This document shows positions 23,801 to 37,146 of a DNA stretch of 64,000 nt, in pieces. Made by a program: the position numbers and the translations under genes. Below the pieces are notes generated by a model. It saw only the letters and a list, made by a program, of their open reading frames with translations. It ran no database searches and was not told the origin of the DNA. The first letter of the stretch is position 1. The number at the start of each line of letters is the position of its first letter. Source of the stretch: Lamellibrachia columna. Taxonomy: Eukaryota > Annelida > Polychaeta > Sabellida > Siboglinidae. The stretch covers positions 55,358,874-55,422,873 of the forward strand of contig OY759270.1 of the NCBI GenBank assembly GCA_963662155.1, read 5' to 3'.

Positions 23801-26800
23801 GTTCATAAAAAAACAATCAGAAAACATGTGAGTTGTAACAATATATCCTGTTATTCATGAACCTCGTTATTGGAACCTTGTTGCTATTCCTCCAGTAGCA
23901 TCGTTATTGGAACCTCATTGCTATTCCTCCAGTAGCATTATTGGAACCTCGTTGCTATTCCTCCAGTAGCATCATTATTGGAATCTCGTTGCTATTCCTC
24001 CAGTAGCATCATTATTGGAATCTCTGCTATTCCTACAATAGCATTGTTATTGGTATCTCATTGCTCCAATAGCATCGTTATTGGAACCTCATTGTACTTT
24101 CTTCCAGTAGTATCGTTATTGGAATCTCGTTGCTATTCCTCCAGTAGCATCATTACTGGAACCTCGTTGCTATTCCTCCAATAGCATCGTTATTGGAACC
24201 TCATTGCTATTCCTCCAGTAGCATCATTACTGGAATCTCATTGCTATTCCTTCAATAACATAGTTATTGGAACCTCATTGCTATTCCTCCAATAGTATCG
24301 TTGGAATCTCATTGCTATTCCTCCAGTAGCATTGTTGTTTGAACCTCGTTACTATTTCTCCAATAGCATTGTTATTGGAACCTTGTTGCTATTCCTCCAA
24401 TAGCATCATTACTGGAATCTTGTTGCTATTCTTCACATAGCATCGTTATTGGAATCTCGTTGCTATTCCTCCAGTAGCATCATTATTGGAACCTCATTGC
24501 TACTCCTCCAATAGCATCGTTATTGGAATCTTGTTGCTATTCCTCCAATAGCGTCGTTATTGGAACCTCATTGCTACTCCTCCAGTAGCATTGTTACTGG
24601 AACCTCGTTGCTATTCCTCCAATAGCATCGTTATTGGAACCTCATTGCTATTCCTCCAGTAGCATCATTACTGGAATCTCATTGCTATTCCTTCAATAGC
24701 ATAGTTATTGGAACCTCATTGCTATTCCTCCAATAGCATCGTTGGAATCTCATTGCTATTCCTCCAGTAGCATTGTTGTTTGAACCTCGTTACTATTCCT
24801 CCAATAGCATTGTTATTGGAACCTCGTTGCTATTCCTCCAATAGCATCGTTACTGGAATCTTGTTGCTATTCTTCACATAGCATCGTTATTGGAATCTCG
24901 TTGCTATTCCTCCAGTAGCATCATTATTGGAACCTCATTGCTACTCCTCCAATAGCATCGTTATTGGAATCTTGTTGCTATTCCTCCAATAGCGTCGTTA
25001 TTGGAACCTCATTGCTACTCCTCCAGCAGCATTGTTATTGGAACCTCATTGCTATTCCTCCAATAGCATCGTTATTCCTCCAATAGCGTCGTTATTGGAA
25101 CCTCGTTGCTATTCCTCCAGTAGTATCGTTATTGGAACCTCTTAAGTGTGCATCCCCATTTTTTCAACAAGTACACATGAATTACGTTGCAAATTTAAGA
25201 CGAATGTGGTTTCTTTAGTCATTGGTTCTACGTTGTGGGTGGCACTAGCAAGCTGTGTGACTGCATAAGCCGCCATCTCAGTTATGATCTTAGTAGATCT
25301 ACAAACTTGTGTACACTTATTAGAACATATTTTATGACATTTTTTTGCATCAGTATTGTATGCTTAATAGGGCGAATACAGTATGTTACATTATAATTTG
25401 TTTCAACATGCACAGAGGAATTTAATTCTCGGTCTCATTTACTGGGCTAATCAACCAAAGTACATTGTGTGAATTCTTGTAGAAAAAGGAAACATTGCCC
25501 TGTTAACGAGAACACAGTGAAGCTACAGCTGACACATGGCGCCACCTGTGTCATTGATCTACTACACATGTTCACACTGAAACTCGTCCACAGCATTGGA
25601 TGGACGATGCTCATTGACACAGTGAAGGAGGCGTATCGCAAGAACATTGCTGCTAAACGGAGTCTTTCTGTTCAGCATGTCAGTGGTGGTGGAACAACAA
25701 AACCACCACATAATAGACAACGACATGAGTCAGTCGACCTGATGAGTATCTTTGAAGTAGAAGAGGTATTCGTGGCTTAATTTATGCGCACACATCAGTT
25801 ATAGTAGCCGTTGACTCAAAACTTCACTGTATGAATTTTTTTATTTCAAGTACAAGCATTTACACACATGTTTGCATCATATATTTATGTACGCATGCTT
25901 GCACTATATATGTATGTACACATCCTTGCACTATATATGTATGTACACATGCTTGCACTATATATGTATGTACACATGCTTGCACTATATATGTATGTAC
26001 ACATGCTTGCACTATATATGTATGTACACATGCTTGCACTATATATGTATGTACACATGCTTGCACTATATATGTATGTACACATGCTTGCACTATATAT
26101 GTATGTACACATGATTGCACTGTATATGTATGTACACATGCTTGCACTATATATGTATGTACACATGCTTGCACTATATATGTATGTACACATGCTTGCA
26201 CTATATATGTATGTACACATGCTTGCACTATATATGTATGTACACATGCTTGCACTATATATGTATGTACACATGCTTGCACTATATATGTATGTACATA
26301 TGATTGCACTATATATGTATGTACACATGCTTGCACTATATATGTATGTCCACATGCTTGCACTATATATGTATGTACACATGCTTGCACTATATATGTA
26401 TGTACGCATGCTTGCACTGTATATGTATGTACACATGCTTGCACTATATATGTATGTACACATGCTTGCACTATATATGTATGTACACATGCTTGCACTA
26501 TATATGTATGTCCACATGCTTGCACTATATATGTATGTCCACATGCTTGCACTATATATGTATGTACACATGCTTGCACTGTATATGTATGTACACATGC
26601 TTGCACTATATATGTATGTACACATGCTTGCACTATATATGTATGTACACATGCTTGCACTATATATGTATGTACGCATGCTTGCACTATATATGTATGT
26701 ACACATGCTTGCACTGTATATGTATGTACACATGCTTGCACTATATATGTATGTACACATGCTTGCACTGTATATGTATGTACACATGCTTGCACTGTAT

Positions 26801-29800
26801 ATGTATGTGCACATGCTTGCACTGTATATGTATGTACGCATGCTTGCACTGTATATGTATGTACACATGCTTGCACTGTATATCTATGTACACATGCTTG
26901 CACTATATATGTATGTACACATGCTTGCACTGTATATCTATGTACACATGCTTGCACTATATATGTATGTACACATGCTTGCACTATATATGTATGTACA
27001 CATGCTTGCACTATATGTATGTACACATGCTTGCACTATATATGTATGTACACATGCTTGCACTGTATATGTATGTACACATGCTTGCACTATATATGTA
27101 TGTACACATGCTTGCACTATATATGTATGTACACATGCTTGCACTATATATGTATGTACACATGCTTGCACTATATATGTATGTACACATGCTTGCACTA
27201 TATATGTATGTACACATGCTTGCACTATATATGTATGTACACATGCTTGCACTGTATATGTATGTACACATGATTGCACTATATATGTATGTACACATGC
27301 TTGCACTATATATGTATGTACACATGCTTGCACTATATATGTATGTACACATGCTTGCACTATATATGTATGTCCACATGCTTGCACTATATATGTATGT
27401 ACACATGCTTGCACTATATATGTATGTACACATGCTTGCACTGTATATGTATGTACACATGCTTGCACTGTATATGTATGTACACATGCTTGCACTATAT
27501 ATGTATGTACACATGATTGCACTGTATATGTATGTACACATGCTTGCTCTATATGTGTATGTACACATGCTTGCACTATATGTGTATGTACACATGCTTG
27601 CACTATATGTGTATGTACACATGCTTGCACTATATGTGTATGTACACATGCTTGCACTATATGTGTATGTACACATGCTTGCACTATATATGTATGTACA
27701 CATGCTTGCACTATATATGTATGTACACATGCTTGCACTATATATGTATGTACACATGCTTGCACTGTATATGTATGTACACATGCTTGCACTATATATG
27801 TATGTACACATGCTTGCACTATATATGTATGTACACATGCTTGCACTATATATGTATGTACACATGCTTGCACTGTATATCTATGTACACATGCTTGCAC
27901 TATATATGTATGTACACATGCTTGCACTGTATATCTATGTACACATGCTTGCACTATATATGTATGTACACATGCTTGCACTATATATGTATGTACACAT
28001 GCTTGCACTATATATGTATGTACACATGCTTGCACTATATATGTATGTACACATGCTTGCACTGTATATGTATGTACACATGCTTGCACTATATATGTAT
28101 GTACACATGCTTGCACTATATATGTATGTACACATGCTTGCACTATATATGTATGTACACATGCTTGCACTATATATGTATGTACACATGCTTGCACTAT
28201 ATATGTATGTACACATGCTTGCACTATATATGTATGTACACATGCTTGCACTGTATATGTATGTACACATGATTGCACTATATATGTATGTACACATGCT
28301 TGCACTATATATGTATGTACACATGCTTGCACTATATATGTATGTACACATGCTTGCACTATATATGTATGTCCACATGCTTGCACTATATATGTATGTA
28401 CACATGCTTGCACTATATATGTATGTACACATGCTTGCACTGTATATGTATGTACACATGCTTGCACTGTATATGTATGTACACATGCTTGCACTATATA
28501 TGTATGTACACATGATTGCACTGTATATGTATGTACACATGCTTGCTCTATATGTGTATGTACACATGCTTGCACTATATGTGTATGTACACATGCTTGC
28601 ACTATATGTGTATGTACACATGCTTGCACTATATATGTATGTACACATGCTTGCACTATATATGTATGTACACATGCTTGCACTATATATGTATGTACAC
28701 ATGCTTGCACTATATATGTATGTACACATGCTTGCACTATATATGTATGTACACATGCTTGCACTGTATATGTATGTACACATGCTTGCACTGTATATGT
28801 ATGTACACATGCTTGCACTATATATGTATGTACACATGCTTGCACTATATATGTATGTATGCATGCTTGCACTGTATATGTATGTACACATGCTTGCACT
28901 ATATATGTATGTACGCATGCTTGCACTATATATGTATGTACACATGCTTGCACTATATATGTATGTACACATGCTTGCACTATATATGTATGTACGCATG
29001 CTTGCACTATATATGTATGTACGCATGCTTGCACTATATATGTATGTACGCATGCTTGCACTATATATGTATGTACACATGCTTGCACTATATATGTATG
29101 TACGCATGCTTGCACTATATATGTATGTATGCATGCTTGCACTATATATGTATGTACACATGCTTGCACTATATATGTATGTACACATGCTTGCACTATA
29201 TATGTATGTACACATGCTTGCACTATATATGTATGTACACATGCTTGCACTATATATGTATGTACACATGCTTGCACTATATATGTATGTATGCATGCTT
29301 GCACTGTATATGTATGTACACATGCTTGCACTATATATGTATGTATGCATGCTTGCACTATATATGTATGTATGCATGCTTGCACTGTATATGTATGTAC
29401 ACATGCTTGCACTATATACGTATGTCCACATGCTTGCACTATATATGTATGTACGCATGCTTGCACTATATATGTATGTATGCATGCTTGCACTGTATAT
29501 GTATGTACGCATGCTTGCACTATATATGTATGTACACATGCTTGCACTATATATGTATGTACACATGCTTGCACTATATATGTATGTACACATGCTTGCA
29601 CTATATATGTATGTACACATGCTTGCACTATATATGTATGTATGCATGCTTGCACTGTATATGTATGTACACATGCTTGCACTATATATGTATGTACGCA
29701 TGCTTGCACTATATATGTATGTACACATGCTTGCACTATATATGTATGTACACATGCTTGCACTATATATGTATGTATGCATGCTTGCACTATATATGTA

Positions 29801-31843
29801 TGTACGCATGCTTGCACTATATATGTATGTACGCATGCTTGCACTATATATGTATGTACGCATGCTTGCACTATATATGTATGTACACATGCTTGCACTA
29901 TATATGTATGTACACATGATTGCACTATATATGTATGTACACATGCTTGCACTATATATGTATGTACACATGCTTGCACTATATATGTATGTACACATGC
30001 TTGCACTATATATGTAGGTACACATGCTTGCACTATATATGTATGTACACATGCTTGCACTATATATGTATGTACACATGCTTGTACTATATATGTATGT
30101 ACACATGCTTGCACTGTATATGTATGTACACATGCTTGCACTATATATGTATGTACACATGCTTGCACTGTATATGTATGTACACATGCTTGCACTGTAT
30201 ATGTATGTGCACATGCTTGCACTGTATATGTATGTACGCATGCTTGCACTGTATATGTATGTACACATGCTTGCACTGTATATCTATGTACACATGCTTG
30301 CACTATATATGTATGTACACATGCTTGCACTGTATATCTATGTACACATGCTTGCACTATATATGTATGTACTAGTGCCCTGCACGGGCCTAGAATTTTA
30401 TCCCAAGCCCGGCCCGCAATTAGCAGTTAGAGGCCCGGCCCAGGCCCGCAATAATTTTTCAAGCCCTGCCTGGCCCAGGCCCGCAAACTAGAATTTAGGC
30501 CCAGGCCCGACCCAGACCGTGAATGTTTGGCCCAGGCCCGGCCTGGCCCGCAAGTTTCAGGCCCAGGCCCAGGACCGGCCCATACCCGCAGGCCAAAGAT
30601 GGGTAAAATAAACCTATAATCTTATAACAAAGACGAGGATGAGTTCTAAAAATCCAGCACCACCAACCTCTTCAAACTTACGAATATCCTGAAGAAAAAT
30701 AAAGAAAAACTTCTTAGTGTCATTACTATTAAATATGATAACATTTGTTATATTTGGCTTTAATGTATTGGCTTATATTTAGGGTAGGAGATTTGTTTAT
30801 TTAACCCTGACTTAACCCATATGCAAGCCATAACCCCAATTTATATTGTTAATTGAATTAGTTCAACTAAGTTAACATAATTTAATATGATATTTCAATT
30901 AAATGTCACCCACTGGCACTGACACCCGTGGCATTTCCAGCAGGTCTGCAGTCACTAGCCTGAGACAGACAGGTTCAGACATGTGTGAATTAGTACAAGT
31001 GTGAATGAATTAGGACTGGGGAGAAATACCAGTTACCAACTGGGTTGGGTACTGGGTAGTGGGCTAGTGGCCTAGTGGGCACTTGGCAGTGGGCAGGTCA
31101 TTCAGGTGGGCAATGTTTGGATGGAAGACCTAGACAATAGAATGTCCACTGGTAGGGTCAAAGGGTGATAAGTTGATGGTTAATCATGGCTTGATTGCCT
31201 CTGCAAATATTTCTAAAGTAAACATTTCGGGTTAGCTACTTCCAGCCAAGTGAACTTATGGGGCCATTAGATTCCATGCAAGGTCTCAATTTGCAACTAT
31301 ATAATACTAAAGAAATAATTTTAAGCATTCATTAACCGGAATTACAATTTATAATAAGTTTTTATTAAAAAATAAAGTAATAATCGGTGTTTTGTATGAA
31401 TATTTTTATTATGTCCAGGCCCGGCCCTGCCCGTTCACACTAGGCCCGGCCCAAGCCCGATGTGTTTAAATTGTTTTCAGCCCAGGCCTGGCCCGGGCCC
31501 GCAGTATGTAGGCCCAGGCCCGGCCCGGCCCGCAAAATTATGTAGAGGCCCGGCCCGGTCCACGGGCTGCAGACCGGGCCGGGCGTTGGGTCCAGGCGCA
31601 GGGCACTAGTATGTACACATGCTTGCACTGTATATGTATCTACGCATGCTTGCACTATATATGTGTGTACACATGTTTGCACCATATATGTATGTACGCA
31701 TGCTTGCACCATATGTGTGTACACATGCTTGCACTGTATATGTATGTACACATGTTTGCACCATATATGTATGTACGCATGCTTGCACCATATATGTGTG
31801 TGTATGCATGCTTGCACCATATATGCATGTACGCATGCTTGCA

Positions 31844-31895
<52 letters not shown>

Positions 31896-31970
31896 ACACA
31901 TGCTTGCACTGTAACCATGCGTCATACATATATGGTGCAGTCATGTGTACATACATATATGGTGCAAGCA

Positions 31971-32036
<66 letters not shown>

Positions 32037-35000
32037 TTGATGAGAAGTCGGAGTCAGATCCACCCTTTCCCTGCCTTCAGCCCGGCATTAAATGCACCTC
32101 ACTTATAGCATGCCTTATGTTATAGTGGTACAGTTTAGTCTGATACCATGACTCTCTAGAATTGCATTTTGGTCACACATGAGATTAATACAGGTTAGGT
32201 GTAGTGGAGTCACTGGCCATCTGACTTGACAGGGTGTTGTAAATAATATAATTAGTTCAGCTAAAATGAATAGTTACTTTGTCCTGTTCTTCAGGTGAAC
32301 TTGATACTGGCTATTCTTGGTGTTGTCCATCTGTGGGTGTCGTGTTCTGCGGAGAGTGCCACCAGGTGTCTCTGCTCCTCTGCTAAGAACGGACTGCTTG
32401 GCAGCAGTCGGTGCGATATTTCAACTCAGTGCTCGGCCACGGATCTAAAAGAGAGAAGTGAACCAAACTTGGTGAGAGCAAGAAGAGAGCAGCCCAAGAC
32501 AAGAGACCCGGTTGAAGCAGACATCGAGGACTCGACAGAGTCTCATGGGGCAGACTCAGGGAATGGCTGCAAGAAAAAGACATCGAAAATGCTGAAAAGC
32601 ACGACGGAGAAGGTGTATGAAGGATTATGTTGTGAGCTGAGGGAAGAGCTGGGACTGGAAACAGGGAACAACAGGGAACATAGGACTGGACACTGCTGTT
32701 TCTCTGATGATGTTGATACAGTGATGTCTTCACAAGAATCGACGGTGGATAAGACTGACTTGGTCGATGGAGAGAGGAGAGTAAAGTTGCTGCAGAGGAA
32801 CATACGAGTGTTGCTGTATGAGGCGGGCGTGCTGGAGAGTGTCGGACCCTGGCTTGCTTGCAACAACATCACCATCAAGGTAAGTCATTCGTGGCAATCA
32901 ATTTCTGTTCAATTGATTTAGCCCTTCGTGAATCAGGTTTGTTGATGTTCTGTAGTGTCTAAATAGCTTAAGTAATATACACAATTAGTTTAATAAAAAA
33001 CTGCAGACTTTTTTAATCATTGAAAGAATTTACTTTGATCATTAGATCAGGTAACTTTTGAAAGTGTGAATAGCCTTATTCTTGTGAATAGCCTTATTTT
33101 TGTGTATACCCTTATTCTTGTGAATAGCCTTATTCTTGTGTATAGCCTTATTCTTGTGAATAGCCTTATTCTTGTGAATAGCCTTATTCTCATGAATAGC
33201 CTTATTCTTGTGAATAGCCTTATTCTTGTGAATAGCCTTATTCTTGTGTATAGCCTTATTCTTGTGAATAGCCTTATTCTGGTGTATAGCCTTATTCTTA
33301 TGAACAGCCTTATTCTTGTGTATAGCCTTATTCCTGTGAATAGCCTTATTCTTGTGTATAGCCTTATTCTTGTGAATACCCTTATTCTTGTGTATAGCCT
33401 TATTCTTGTGTATAGCCTTATTCTTGTGAATAGCCTTATTCTTGTGAATAGCCTTATTCTTGTGTATAGCCTTATTCTTGTATATATAGCCTTATTCTTG
33501 TGAATACCCTTATTCTTGTGTATAGCATTATTCTCGTGAATAGCCTTATTTTTGTGTATAGCCTTATTCTTGTGTATAGCCTTATTCTTCTGTATAGCCT
33601 TATTCTTGTGAATACCCTTATTCTTGTGAATACCCTTATTCTTGTGAATACCCTTATTCTTGTGAATAACCTTATTCTTGTGAATAGCCTTAGGGGCATT
33701 CCATATCAAATCAATCAAGGATTTACATGACCGTCTTCGATTTTGATGTGTTCGTTTGTGTTCATGAGTCCATATTACCAACCAAATTTCAACTCGATCT
33801 GACCTTCCTTTCCAGAGATAGAGGTCATCAAAGTTTGACCCGACCTTGACTACCTCACGACAGTTAGACAGTAGACAATTAAACACAAGCGAAAATGTGA
33901 AAAACATGTTTTTTGTTTAATATTAGACTTTTGACCTGACCTAGCAAAAAGTCATGTAACCTCAGATTTTGTTGATTTTTTTATATGCCGAAGCATACAT
34001 AATCGTTGAAAGTTTGATCATGCACATTTCAGTACTTTAGTAGTTATACAATTTTTAATGCAACATCGTGCTTTATACTGTACAAATATAGACGTTGTGT
34101 CTACCTTTGCATGCTATATAACACTAAATAATGTGGAAAACATAAAAAAAAAGTTTTACCTTTGACTTGACCTTGCAAAAGTCATTCAACCTCAGATTTT
34201 CATGAAATTTGTATATATTGTAGCACACATACCTGGCAATAATTGTTGACAGCAATTCCCTTTTCAGTGACAGTGTTCAAGACGCACAAATTGATAATTT
34301 TTCTGGATTATTAACAATTTATTATCTCACATTTTTACACACATAATGAATGTGTGGTTTCTCTGTTCTTCCGTTGAAACCATTCCTTCAGTGCATTAGA
34401 CACTTGTGCCATGTGCTCTTTCTTCAAGGTATTATGTTCTTCCAGTTGCTGTGGTAGGGTGAGCAGTGGTTAAGATGTCCCCCATGTCTACCACCAGGTT
34501 ATCAGGTCGCTTCGGGTAAGTGAATGGTCCATGAGGATTGAGAAAGTTAATAGCCACCTCTCTTTCTCTCTGATCCTTGGATGTGACCATTCCAAGCCAC
34601 CACCACCCATCATACTGAACTGTGACGTAACCATTCACCTCTTCAAACCTGATGACATGTCCTTCAGCTGTCACGGTTTCTTGTCGGGTTTGTGTAGTTG
34701 TTGAGAATTTACTCACTTTTACTTTGAACAATGACACATGACGGAAGCAGTGCAACTGTCAGGTCCCCAGCACTGTCGGGTCCCCGGCACTGTCGGGTCC
34801 CCGGGACCAGGTCTACTGTCCGCACCTTTGCAAAGCGGCTCTCAAGCAGTTTCCCCCAACGTCCCAATCTCCGACTGAAGTATTCAACATTTAAGGAGGG
34901 AACATTTTGCTTTGCAAACTCGTACAGCTGGTGAGGTGTCTGGATCTGATCTTAATAAGGCCTCTGTAGACTAGCCTTTGTTGCCATCCTCTTCAGTAAT

Positions 35001-37109
35001 CCCCCAACACCATCGCATGGCCCCTTGCCATGTGAAGTGGCAAAAAATGCCATTCAGCTTCAAATCCAAAGTCCACAGAATGGTGCATAAGTTCATGACG
35101 TTTTTACAGTTCTTGTATTGACCTGCATAACCATCTGAGAAATAGAACACTTTCTTTGGCTTCTCTCCGAACATCTCCTCAAGGAACAGAAGATGTTGAA
35201 ACAGATGGACTGTAATGGTGTCATGTGTGAGGCAGAGATAGTAACACATGCCACATGCTTTGACACTCCGTTCTCCAACCAGTAACAAACCAACGGGTGG
35301 ATGGATCTTGCATTACAAAAGTGAAGTTCTCGGCAAAATCACCCACAACAAGTACCTCCTTTTCACCCAGCACGTTGTCTCGCAGGTCTTGAGGATGGTA
35401 TGTTGGAGACGTTCAGTGAAACTTTGAATGAATTCATCAACTGACTGATAGATAGTTTCTAATGTTGATCTGTCTGTTGTGATCCACTTTCGGTTTTTCA
35501 ATTTCGTCATATGCACTGAGCACTATTTTCTTGAAATATCTCAACACATGAACACTGATTGCACTTCTGGAGGAGGCAGTCCAGTGAGGTATCAGGTACA
35601 TGTGATTTAGCATAAAAATCAGGTATATAAAATGTTATTTTGATGTATCCGCTAGCTACAGATCATCATACTATTTATACAAATATTAAGTATACCAACA
35701 GATACAGATAATTACCTTATGGGCAGAGAATATGCAGAGAACAAAACAAAGCACGTTCTAGGAAGGCAGCCCCCATTTGCATACTGACAGATCATGTGAC
35801 TAATTTAGTTCTTACCGCATGACTAAAGTGACATGAGATAATGGTGCATTTAAAATGCCATAACTCTTAAAGTATTGCAATGCGCATGATAAAACTTTCA
35901 GTGATTATTGCCAAATATGTATGCTTCAACATAAAAAAATCAAAAAAATCTGAGGTTACATGATTTTGCTGCAGAGGTCAGGTCAAAGATTAAAAAAAAC
36001 ACAATTTTTTAACATTCTTGTTTGTGTTTTATGCAAATGCAACATGTAATACAGTGACTTTGTAGCTCACTTTGTATGTAACAAATAGTTATCTTAAATA
36101 TATGTGACCCACCTTAACAAAACGAGTCACATGTCCCAATTTGAACATATATAGTTATTAGTATCATCGAAAAGAGCAGCATCTCAGCTTTCACATCGTG
36201 CATCAAGCATCCAGATATCTCGATTCTAGCTGAAGCTACATTTTGCTAAACATGTACAGGGTAGAAATCTTCAAACTGAGAAATCTGCTCTCAAAGTTTT
36301 GTATGTTTCTTACCAAAGCTACCTTAGTTACCATGCATATATCTGGCAGATATTTGGACCACTTGAAGATAAAGGCATCCTCATGACATTCTACTAATAT
36401 AATAACATGATCTTTATCAGAAAAATACGGACAAAATTAATTGCCTTGTAATTACCGCCATTGCTAAGGAATGTCAAAACTAGCAGCACTATGCCACCAG
36501 TGTCATAATGTGACACATTTTAGTTGAGATAATGGTTACTAGTGGCAGTAAGAACTTACTTGATTTTTTTATTTGAATAATAATAATTTATTTAGCCTAA
36601 AGGGAGACTCAGCAGGTGGATTTAAAAAAATATTATTTTATTATTAAAAATGTGTCCACCCTATTTTGAGAGCATTGCATTCATAATGTTCACTTCAGTG
36701 ACAATTACATACCTCTAAATCACTTTTATTTGTGGGTAAAGTATGCATCTTCCAAGAAATAATCCTGCTTTCTAAAAAAAACGCCTTATCTCTGGAAGTA
36801 ATAATGCTAACAAAGTAAGGTGTTTAGTGTTATATGCAGCTTATTCTGCTTTACGCAACTGGTAGAACACATTATCAATGGAACTAAAAGCTACATCAAT
36901 ATTTGTCGCAAAAACATTTTTACCCACAAATGTATTAAATAAGCTACTTTTTTTTAATGTTTTCTACCAGTTATGTAACAGACTATATACTGAAAAAGTG
37001 TTTCAAATAACTATAATAATATTTGTTTAATCTGATATTCTTCATAGTAAAAAATGCACAAGAGGTTCTTAACAATGTCAATGTCAATTAATGGCATATT
37101 TAATACAAG

Positions 37110-37146
<37 letters not shown>

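Noticed and set aside
25868..30430. Open frames of over 1,000 codons on both strands ([13 protein letters not shown] repeats)
   Set aside because: The 27-bp unit lacks stops in several frames, so every phase stays open. There is no start context, no splice logic and no coding-type substitution bias.
33047..33907. 286-codon minus-strand frame ([11 protein letters not shown])
   Set aside because: Low-complexity product of the 18-bp array.
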